This document shows, piece after piece, positions 57,433 through 64,000 of a stretch of 64,000 nucleotides of DNA (positions are counted from its first letter, which is position 1; each line of letters opens with the position of its first letter). This stretch comes from Arthrobacter sp. EpRS71 (GTDB taxonomy: Bacteria > Actinomycetota > Actinomycetes > Actinomycetales > Micrococcaceae): the NCBI RefSeq assembly GCF_001512285.1, contig NZ_LNUV01000004.1, forward strand, positions 248,001 to 312,000. Reading direction: 5' to 3'. A program made the position numbers and the translations under genes. The notes beneath the pieces were generated by a model. It ran no database searches. It had not been told where the DNA came from and saw only the letters and a list, made by a program, of their open reading frames with translations.

Positions 57433-59991
57433 TTAGACGTCCGCAGCCCTTGCCCGCAGTGCCCGGGCTACGCCGTCGCGGTTTTCCACCATCATGCGGC
57501 GCAGGGCTGCGCTTTCTGTGGGAAGTCCAGCCAGAAACGTGTCGGTGCGGTCAACCGTGGCTTGCGTTGTGAGCTGCGCCGGGTAGAGACCCACCACAAT
57601 CTGCTGGGCCAGGGCATGCGTGCGTTCCTCGACGATTCCGGGCACGGCCGCGAAGTACAGTTCCGAGAAAGGCTCCAATAGGGCCGTGTCAGTGACACGC
57701 ATGAAACCTGCCACTGCCGAGGCCTGCAGAGCGTTGGACAGTTCTCCCTTGACCACGATTGAGTTCCATGCTGCTGCCTTGGCTTCAGGGGTGGGAATGG
57801 CTGCTTTGGCCAGTGCCGCAGCATTGTGGCCGTTGGAGGTGTTGTCGCGTGCAAGCTCCTCATCAATGCGGGCTTGGTCCTGCCGTCCACCGGCAACCAG
57901 CGCGGTGAGCAACTCCCACCGCATGTCCTGATCAATGCTGAGGCCTTCGAGTGTCTCCGCGCCGTCCAGGAGGGCCTGAAGGCGGTCGAACTGCGCTCCG
58001 CTGCGTGCCAGCTGGGCGTAGGACTTGGCGAACTGCAGCTGGGCATCCGATCCCGCCACAGCGGCGGATGCCAGGTCCCACAGCTTGTCTGCGGCAGCGA
58101 TGGTCGTTTCCACCTTGTACTCGGCTGCCACGTAGTAGCTCAGGGTGGTGGCGAGCTGACGCAGCTGGACCAGGATGACGGAGGAGTCTGTTTCAGAGGC
58201 GATGTTCGCAAGGATCAGGTCCACGTAGCCGCGGGCGGGAGTTTCGCCGTCGCGGGCTGCATCCCATGCCGAACCCCAGACCAAGGTGCGCGGCAGGCTG
58301 GCTGCGAAGTCTTTCAGGTGGGCTTTGGCGGTGGCGAGGGAGTGTTCGTCCAGGCGGACCTTGGCGTAGGCGAGGTCGTCGTCGTTGAGCAGGATCAAGT
58401 CCGGCCGGGCCTTGCCCACCAACGCGGGTACTTCGGTGCGGGGGCCATCGACGTCGAGTTCCTCGCGATGGGTCCGCTCCAGCTTGCCGTCGCCGGAGAG
58501 CGAGTAGAAGCCGACGGCGAGTCGGTGCGGGCGGAGGGTGGGCTGTTCCTCGATGGCGGTCTGGAGGATCGCGAAGCCGGTGAGGGTGCCATCGGCGTCA
58601 ACGGTCAGCTCGGGGGCGAGGGTGTTCACGCCGGCCGTTTCGAGCCACAGTTTGCCCCAGGCGTCCAGGTCCCGGCCACTGGCGGCCTCGAGCTCCACCA
58701 TGAGGTGGGCGAGTTCGGTGTTCTTCCAGGCATGCTTGGCGAAGTACGTGCGGACGCCGGCCATGAACTGTTCCGGACCCACCCAGGCCACCAACTGCCG
58801 CAGCACCGAGGCGCCTTTGGCGTAGGTGATGCCGTCGAAGTTCACCTCCACGTCTTCGAGGTTGTTGATTTCGGCGAAGATCGGGTGGGTGGTGGGCAGC
58901 TGGTCCTGCTTGTAGGCCCAGGACTTTTCCACCGAAGCGAATGTTGTCCAAGCCTTGTCGAATTCAGTGTTTTCCACGGCGGCCAGGTGCGACATGTATT
59001 CGGCGAAGGATTCGTTGAGCCAGAGGTCGTTCCACCAACGCATGGTCACCAGGTCCCCGAACCACATGTGCGCCAGTTCATGCAGGACCGTGATGGCGCG
59101 TCGTTCGATTTGGGCGCCGGTGACCTTTCCGCGGAAGACGTAGCCTTCCAGGATGGTCACAGCGCCGGCGTTTTCCATGGCTCCGGCGTTGAACTCGGGG
59201 ACGAAGAGTTGATCGTATTTCTCGAAGGGGTACGGGAACCCGAACTGTGCCTCGAAGAACTCGAAGCCTTGGCGGGTCAATTCGAAGATGTTGTCCGCGT
59301 CCAGGTATTGCATGAGTGATTTCCGGGCAAAGACTCCCAGGGGAATGACCCGGCCGTCGGAGCTTGTGACCTCGGAGCGGACTGACTGGTACGGTCCGGC
59401 AATCAAGGCTGTGACGTAGGAGGAAAGGCGCGGTGTAGGGGCGAAGTTCCACACGGAACGCGCCGTGCCATCCTCGGCAGCAGGGGCTTCAACGGGAACC
59501 GGGGTGGGGGAGTTGGAGATGACGTCCCAGTACGACGGCGCTGTGACGGTGAACGTGAAGCTTGCCTTCAGATCGGGCTGCTCAAAGACGGCGAACATGC
59601 GCCGGGAGTCAGGAACTTCGAACTGAGTGTAGAGGTAAACCTCGCCGTCAACAGGGTCAACGAAGCGGTGGAGCCCTTCGCCGGTGTTCATGTAGGGAGC
59701 ATCGGCCACCACCACGAGCTCGTTATCCGCTGCGAGGTCAGGTAGCTGAATGCGGACACCGTCCGAGACCTCCGCCGGGTCCAGTTCAACGCCATTGAGC
59801 CTCACGCTGTGGACTGCTGCAGTGATGGCATCGATGAACGTGGAGGAAGCCGGCTTCGCGGAAAACCTGACCACGGTGGTGGAGCCGAAAGTCTCCGTAC
59901 CCTGGGTCAGGTCCAAAGTGACGTTGTACGACTCGACGTTGAGCAGTTCGGCGCGTTTCGAGGCTTCGTCGCGCGTGAGGTTCAGGCCTGG
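57433..59991 (-). CDS. pepN: Aminopeptidase N (M1 family)
   Basis: An 852-residue metallopeptidase. The exopeptidase motif is FNAGAMENAGAVT (about 268 to 280), the zinc motif is HELAHMWFGDLVT (His-Glu-x-x-His at about 304 to 308) and the third ligand Glu is in DLWLNESFAEYMSH. The C-terminal ERAP1-like helical domain is complete. It releases N-terminal residues from peptides. The TTG at 59991 is the best start: GGAGG lies seven bases upstream, and it gives (M)PGLNLTRDEASKRAELLN, the usual actinobacterial N-terminus. The upstream ATG would add 22 basic residues. Confidence 0.94.
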   Translation of the reverse strand, partial: PGLNLTRDEASKRAELLNVESYNVTLDLTQGTETFGSTTVVRFSAKPASSTFIDAITAAVHSVRLNGVELDPAEVSDGVRIQLPDLAADNELVVVADAPYMNTGEGLHRFVDPVDGEVYLYTQFEVPDSRRMFAVFEQPDLKASFTFTVTAPSYWDVISNSPTPVPVEAPAAEDGTARSVWNFAPTPRLSSYVTALIAGPYQSVRSEVTSSDGRVIPLGVFARKSLMQYLDADNIFELTRQGFEFFEAQFGFPYPFEKYDQLFVPEFNAGAMENAGAVTILEGYVFRGKVTGAQIERRAITVLHELAHMWFGDLVTMRWWNDLWLNESFAEYMSHLAAVENTEFDKAWTTFASVEKSWAYKQDQLPTTHPIFAEINNLEDVEVNFDGITYAKGASVLRQLVAWVGPEQFMAGVRTYFAKHAWKNTELAHLMVELEAASGRDLDAWGKLWLETAGVNTLAPELTVDADGTLTGFAILQTAIEEQPTLRPHRLAVGFYSLSGDGKLERTHREELDVDGPRTEVPALVGKARPDLILLNDDDLAYAKVRLDEHSLATAKAHLKDFAASLPRTLVWGSAWDAARDGETPARGYVDLILANIASETDSSVILVQLRQLATTLSYYVAAEYKVETTIAAADKLWDLASAAVAGSDAQLQFAKSYAQLARSGAQFDRLQALLDGAETLEGLSIDQDMRWELLTALVAGGRQDQARIDEELARDNTSNGHNAAALAKAAIPTPEAKAAAWNSIVVKGELSNALQASAVAGFMRVTDTALLEPFSELYFAAVPGIVEERTHALAQQIVVGLYPAQLTTQATVDRTDTFLAGLPTESAALRRMMVENRDGVARALRARAADV

Positions 59992-60126
59992 CAAGTGGTG
60001 CCTCCGGAGATTTTTGAAGGGCCGGCCGGTCATGGCCGGACGCTGGTGTGAAGCCATTCTTTCACTCCGCGCCGGTATGGCAAGGAGCTGGAACCACAGT
60101 GTCGCTCAACGGAGTAGCGTTGGATC

Positions 60127-61131
60127 ATGGCATCGTTCCGGGAAACCCTCGATTTCCGCGCGCTGAGGTTTGCGGTGGTTTTTCCGCTGCTGCTCGCCGT
60201 CGGGTTTGTGGTGTGCGCCCAAATGCTGCGGAACAACCTCCCCAGCCCTGTTGCGGTGATGTGGAACGCCGACGGCGGAAGCTCGTTCGCGCCGTTCAGC
60301 GCCTATGTGGGCGGCGGTGCTGCCCTGATTGCCTTCTGTGGCTGGGCCGTTTTCCTCCAGGCAGTGTCCATCACCAGGCCTGTGGTCATGCGACGCGTCA
60401 TGATGGGCCTCGGCCTGATGGTGAGCCTTTTCATCACCACAGTGGTGGCGGCAGGACTGGTGGGCCAATCAGGTGTGCCGGACGCGCGCGAGTCCCACGT
60501 TGACGGGATCGTGCTGGCCATGGGCAGCGGAGCCGCGCTGGCTTTGGGCATTGTGATGATGTTCGCTTTCAAACCAGACCCGCGCTGGACCAGGGAGGAT
60601 GACGTGGCGCTCCAAGAAGAGCTGCGGCTTCTTGAAGACCCCGATCTCGCACGCGACACGCTTCGGCTTTGGGTGCACGCCCGGAGTTCCGTTTTCATCA
60701 TGATCGTCGTCTCGGCGCTGTTTCCCGCCGCGCTGATAGCAGTCGCTGTCCCATGGCTCGGCGCACTGGTTGCAGTGGCTGCGTTGGTTGGCGCAGGTTT
60801 CCTCTTTGCGAGGGTACGGGCCGATAGGGGAGGGCTGCAGGTATTCGCCGGTGGCATTGTGCGGGTCCTGACCGTTCCCGCCGTCGACATCGCCGCTGCC
60901 GCTCCAGCGGTTGTGAAGGCCGCAGATTATGGCGGGTGGGGCTGGCGGCACCACGATGACGCCACCGCGATGCTCGTAGGAAGCGGCCCGGCCGTCGTCG
61001 TAAGGAAACTTAACGGGGGCCGGGTGGCGCTCAGCGCCGGCACCCAGGCTTCAGCCGACAAACTGGCAGGGGTTCTCAACCGGGCGGCGTATCGGGCCCA
61101 CGGCGATGGGCAGGCCCAACAACCCGGGTAG
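60127..61131 (+). CDS. DUF1648-type integral membrane protein
   Basis: A 334-residue protein. Hydrophobic segments lie at about residues 13 to 32, 60 to 80, 92 to 112, 132 to 150 and 190 to 235. The first helix is followed by NLPSPVAVMWNADGG, a Pro-Val-x-x-x-Trp-Asn pattern that recalls the DUF1648 segment of SdpI-like membrane proteins. A C-terminal soluble part (about 240 to 334) has VLTVPAVDIAAAAPAV and AVVVRKLNGGRVALS. It may sense or protect against envelope stress, but no function is established. It lies upstream of rpiB. Confidence 0.7.
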   Translation: MASFRETLDFRALRFAVVFPLLLAVGFVVCAQMLRNNLPSPVAVMWNADGGSSFAPFSAYVGGGAALIAFCGWAVFLQAVSITRPVVMRRVMMGLGLMVSLFITTVVAAGLVGQSGVPDARESHVDGIVLAMGSGAALALGIVMMFAFKPDPRWTREDDVALQEELRLLEDPDLARDTLRLWVHARSSVFIMIVVSALFPAALIAVAVPWLGALVAVAALVGAGFLFARVRADRGGLQVFAGGIVRVLTVPAVDIAAAAPAVVKAADYGGWGWRHHDDATAMLVGSGPAVVVRKLNGGRVALSAGTQASADKLAGVLNRAAYRAHGDGQAQQPG

Positions 61132-61210
61132 CGGTACCCTAGGTAGCGCATCCCTCATCGCCGCGTCAGGCCACATGCCACACCCGCGCGCCAGAAAGAA
61201 CGGACTTCCT

Positions 61211-61693
61211 GTGACTACACCCCGCGTCCACATCGCTACGGACCACGCCGGCATGGAACTGAGTGCCCACTTGGTCAACCACCTCACTGCCAAAGGCTAC
61301 GAAGTGGTGGATCACGGGCCCAAGGAATACGACGCCTTGGACGACTACCCATCCTTCTGCATCAACGCCGGCGTTGCCGTGGTGGCAGACCAGGAAGCCG
61401 GCGTGCACGCACTTGGCATCGTGCTGGGCGGCTCGGGCAATGGCGAGCAAATCGCCGCCAACAAGGTCAAAGGCGTCCGGGCTGCGCTTGCTTGGAACCT
61501 CTCCACAGCCAAGCTGGCCCGGGAGCACAACGACGCCAATGTGGTGGCTGTAGGAGGCCGTCAGCACAGCGTTGAGGAAGCCACGGAGCTGATCGAAGCC
61601 TTCCTGCAGGAGCCGTTCAGCAACGACGAGCGGCACGTGCGCCGTATCGGGAAGATCGCCGTGTACGAGACCACCGGCGAGATCGTCGAGTAG
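61211..61693 (+). CDS. rpiB: Ribose-5-phosphate isomerase B
   Basis: A 160-residue enzyme starting at a GTG: (M)TTPRVHIATDHAGMELSAHL. It has the substrate loop VLGGSGNGEQIAANKVKGVR with the catalytic Glu used by the actinobacterial form, and later EHNDANVVAVGGR. It converts ribose 5-phosphate and ribulose 5-phosphate. Its stop (TAG) shares one base with the GTG of the next gene, so rpiB and nei2 are cotranscribed, a known actinobacterial pair. Confidence 0.93.
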   Translation: MTTPRVHIATDHAGMELSAHLVNHLTAKGYEVVDHGPKEYDALDDYPSFCINAGVAVVADQEAGVHALGIVLGGSGNGEQIAANKVKGVRAALAWNLSTAKLAREHNDANVVAVGGRQHSVEEATELIEAFLQEPFSNDERHVRRIGKIAVYETTGEIVE

Positions 61694-62580
61694 TGCCGGA
61701 GGGGCATTCGGTCCACAGGCTGGCCCGCCAATTTCAGGATGTTTTTGGCGGCCGGCGCTTGGACGTCTCCAGCCCGCAAGGACGCTTTGCGTCCGGCGCA
61801 CAGCTGCTGACCGGGCACACCATGGTGGACGCCATGGCCCATGGGAAGCAGTTCTTCCTCAGGTTTGATCACGAGTTGTTCCTCCACGTCCACCTGGGCC
61901 TTTATGGAGCGTGGAGCTTTGGCGGAGACAGTTCCTTCACCGGTGCGTCCAGCATCGGTGCGCCGCGCCGCATCGGCGAACGGGAAAGCGGGTCGGCTTC
62001 CGAGGATGGCGGGTACGCTGGCCCGCCCCCGCCGATCGGCGCGGTGCGCGTCCGATTGGTATCGGACCACGGTTGGGCCGATCTGCGGGGTGCCACAACC
62101 TGCTCGGCTATTACCGCTGCCGAGGCTGCGGCCGTGCTGGCGCGCCTCGGCCCGGACCCGCTGCACAACCGTCCTGGCGACCGGGACGAGTTCATTCGAC
62201 GCCTGCGTCGCCGCAAGACTGCGGTAGCGCTGCTGATGATGGACCAGTCGGTGTTGGCCGGCGTGGGGAACATCTACCGGGCCGAAGTGTTGTTCCGGCA
62301 GGCAGTAGACCCGTGGACGCCGGGAAGCAGCCTTGACACGGAAACCGCCGCCCGTCTGTGGGATGACACGGTGGACACCATGTCCGACGGCGTTCGCGAC
62401 GGACGGATTGTTACGACGCCCCCGACGCTTTGGTCAGGGGACGGCAGAACAGCGCCCGACGCCGATGCCCACTTTGTTTACAAGCGCGACGGCATGCCCT
62501 GCCGGGCCTGCGGGACGCTGGTGGGCATGACGGAAATAGGCGCACGCAAGCTCTATTGGTGTCCCGGCTGCCAGGTCTGA
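61693..62580 (+). CDS. nei2: Fpg/Nei-family DNA glycosylase (Nei2-like)
   Basis: A 295-residue glycosylase beginning (M)PEGHSVHRLARQFQDVF. The N-terminal Pro is the catalytic nucleophile after Met removal, and Glu follows. MAHGKQFFLRFDHELFLHVHLG holds the conserved Lys. The helix-two-turn-helix is in LAGVGNIYRAEVLFR. The C-terminal zinc finger is intact: CRACG and WCPGCQ. It excises oxidised bases and has lyase activity. A Gly/Ser-rich loop of about 40 residues (about 78 to 118) is inserted before the domain boundary. A shared terminator follows. Confidence 0.93.
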   Translation: MPEGHSVHRLARQFQDVFGGRRLDVSSPQGRFASGAQLLTGHTMVDAMAHGKQFFLRFDHELFLHVHLGLYGAWSFGGDSSFTGASSIGAPRRIGERESGSASEDGGYAGPPPPIGAVRVRLVSDHGWADLRGATTCSAITAAEAAAVLARLGPDPLHNRPGDRDEFIRRLRRRKTAVALLMMDQSVLAGVGNIYRAEVLFRQAVDPWTPGSSLDTETAARLWDDTVDTMSDGVRDGRIVTTPPTLWSGDGRTAPDADAHFVYKRDGMPCRACGTLVGMTEIGARKLYWCPGCQV

Positions 62581-62621
62581 CGCAGTTCCGGCAGGCAAAT
62601 CCAACGCGGTTCCGGAAAACC

Positions 62622-62656
62622 AAAAGAGCCCCGATCCGAGGATCGGGGCTCTTTTT
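62622..62656. terminator. Bidirectional terminator between nei2 and tRNA-Gly
   Basis: A stem AAAAGAGCCCCGATC/GATCGGGGCTCTTTTT with a CGAG loop, serving both strands. Confidence 0.9.
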
Positions 62657-62661
62657 CTGAG

Positions 62662-62732
62662 AGGGGACGACGGGAATCGAACCCGCGTAATCAGTTTGGA
62701 AGACTGAGGCTTTACCATTAAGCTACGTCCCC
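62662..62732 (-). tRNA. tRNA-Gly (anticodon TCC)
   Basis: On -: acceptor GGGGACG/CGTCCCC, D-arm AGCTTAATGGTAAAGCC, anticodon stem CTCAG with TCTTCCAAACTGA region giving TCC, T-arm GGGTTCGATTCCC. CCA is not encoded. Confidence 0.94.
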
Positions 62733-62860
62733 AGAACGGATGTCCTTGTTTCGGACAACTTCCCGGTGGCTGTTCAAGCCGGGTACAACTAAACCTAATT
62801 CCGGCCGCAGTGTCAAATGTGCATTCTTGGCGCACTTGCCCGTAGACTGTCCTGTGCCTT

Positions 62861-62935
62861 CGGGGTGTAGCTCAGCTTGGCTAGAGCACCTGCTTTGGGA
62901 GCAGGAAGTCGCAGGTTCAAATCCTGTCACCCCGA
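62861..62935 (+). tRNA. tRNA-Pro (anticodon TGG)
   Basis: Acceptor CGGGGTG/CACCCCG, D-arm AGCTCAGCTTGGCTAGAGC, anticodon stem CCTGC/GCAGG around TTTGGGA, T-arm CAGGTTCAAATCCTG. CCA is not encoded. It lies 68 bases before tig. Confidence 0.95.
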
Positions 62936-63003
62936 CTCTGTGTTTGTGTCTGTTCAGGGGCACAACAGAAACCCATACCCACGAAATCAGGAGTACTTAG
63001 ACT

Positions 63004-64000
63004 GTGAAGAGCGCTGTCGAGAACCTCACCGCAACGCGGGTCAAGCTCAACGTTGAGGTTCCCTTTGAGGAACTGAAGCCGAGCATCGATGCCGCGTACA
63101 AGACCGTTGCTTCGCAGATCCAGGTTCCCGGATTCCGCAAGGGCAAAGTTCCCTCCAAGCTGATCGACCAGCGCGTTGGCCGCGGCTACGTTCTGGAGAC
63201 CGCCATCAATGATGGCCTCAACGGCTGGTACCAGGCTGCTGTTCAGGAAACGGGCGTTCGCCCCCTGAGCCGTCCCGAAGTTGAAATCACCGAAGTTCCG
63301 GACCCGTCCGCAACCGATGGCGAGCTCAAGTTCCAGGTGGAGATCGATGTCCGCCCCGAGATCGAGCTGCCGGACTACGCCGGCATCAAGGTTGAGGTAG
63401 CTGCTGCCGAGTCCTCCGAAGCTGACGTCGACAAGGCCCTGGATGAACTGCGCGGCCGCTTCGGCACGCTGAAGTCCGTTGAGCGTCCTGCCAAGAACGA
63501 CGACTTCCTGACCATCGACATCACCGCCACGATTGACGGCGAAGACATCGATTCCGCTTCCGGCCTTTCGTACCAGGTTGGTGCCGGCACCATGCTTGAA
63601 GGCCTCGACGAAGCCGTCACCGGCCTGTCCGCCGACGAAGAAGCAATTTTCGAGACCACACTGGTTGGTGGCGACCACGCCGGCGAAGCCGCTCAGGTGA
63701 AGGTTGTTGTCAAGGCCGTCAAGGAGCGCGAGCTCCCCGAGGCAAATGACGACTTCGCTCAGCTCGCCTCCGAGTTCGACACCCTCGCCGAACTCCGTGA
63801 GGACCTCGCCAAGCAGGCTGCCGACTCCAAGGTAGTGGAACAGGGCGTCGAAGCACGTGACAAGGTCCTGGACAAGCTCGTTGAGCTCGTTGAGGTCCCC
63901 GTTCCGGACTCCGTCGTTGAAGAGCAGATTGAAGCTCACTTCAACCCGGAGAACGCACACGGTGAAGGTGACCACGACACCGAGGAGCACCGCGCCGAGG
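63004..64000 (+). CDS. tig: Trigger factor (3' end outside window)
   Basis: It starts with the GTG at 63004 ([18 protein letters not shown] follows) and is open to the window edge, about 332 residues. The N-terminal ribosome-binding domain has the signature [13 protein letters not shown]. The PPIase (FKBP-like) domain runs from about residue 150 ([19 protein letters not shown]) to 240. The start of the C-terminal helical arms follows ([15 protein letters not shown]). It binds nascent chains at the exit tunnel and speeds proline isomerisation. CAGGAG lies about 11 bases upstream. In many genomes clpP genes follow; that cannot be seen here. Confidence 0.95.
   Translation, partial: MKSAVENLTATRVKLNVEVPFEELKPSIDAAYKTVASQIQVPGFRKGKVPSKLIDQRVGRGYVLETAINDGLNGWYQAAVQETGVRPLSRPEVEITEVPDPSATDGELKFQVEIDVRPEIELPDYAGIKVEVAAAESSEADVDKALDELRGRFGTLKSVERPAKNDDFLTIDITATIDGEDIDSASGLSYQVGAGTMLEGLDEAVTGLSADEEAIFETTLVGGDHAGEAAQVKVVVKAVKERELPEANDDFAQLASEFDTLAELREDLAKQAADSKVVEQGVEARDKVLDKLVELVEVPVPDSVVEEQIEAHFNPENAHGEGDHDTEEHRAE

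Noticed and set aside
57826..59319. Open frame of 497 codons on + opposite pepN
   Set aside because: Antisense shadow of the M1 aminopeptidase, whose motifs are intact on -.
1..64000. CRISPR arrays or insertion sequences
   Set aside because: No regularly spaced repeats and no transposase gene were seen; the only mobile element recognised is the prophage end.

Overview
The window is a piece of a high-GC actinobacterial chromosome, most likely Arthrobacter/Paenarthrobacter or a close relative in the Micrococcaceae. This is inferred from the fasR-fabD-fabH-acpP-fabF cluster, a homodimeric aceE, DUF3145 and DUF3052 proteins, an MptB-type mannosyltransferase, a class A actinobacterial RNase P RNA, and frequent GTG/TTG starts. 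No species can be proven from the sequence alone.

Bases 1 to about 8930 are the right end of an integrated prophage or phage-like element of lower GC. It reads: a partial tail gene, a tail-fibre-like gene, a lysis cassette (XhlA-like protein, CHAP endolysin, small holin-like protein) and an Lsr2-like nucleoid protein on +. On - there is a large VirD4/TraG-type ATPase preceded by three small genes, two of them membrane proteins. A divergent control region with overlapping dyads separates these from a possible HTH regulator (+). A large serine integrase (-) ends the element. The right junction lies just before the Walker B motif of the comM/yifB ATPase gene. Only the 3' part of comM is here, followed by dprA and xerC. 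The rest of the element and the 5' part of comM must lie to the left.

From 9.5 to 23 kb the genes are mostly housekeeping: dprA, xerC, a DUF3145 gene, the fatty acid synthase II operon with its FasR-like regulator on -, aceE on -, then DUF3052, a peroxiredoxin and a sirtuin on +, and tRNA-Val. From 23.7 to 34.6 kb lies a sugar-acid or hydroxyacid utilisation region: an IclR regulator, an MHS-type transporter, two hydroxyacid dehydrogenases, idnO and idnD homologues, a GntR/FCD regulator and gnd. Three promoters there share a 7-6-7 dyad that could be the IclR operator. An OatA-like acyltransferase sits inside this region.

From 34.7 to 64 kb: an SDR, cysK-cysE, msrA, a Nif3-like protein, a degenerate zinc-ribbon protein, yaaA, rnpB, a long GAPDH, an exported HNH nuclease, def, tRNA-His, orn, mptB, an AlkD-like protein, map, an SSB paralogue without the usual acidic tail, tRNA-Arg, ettA, tesB, a group II truncated haemoglobin with an MscS channel, an epimerase-like protein, an OsmC protein, pepN, rpiB-nei2, tRNA-Gly, tRNA-Pro and the start of tig. 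The part least explained by known genes is the prophage end with its coupling-type ATPase.
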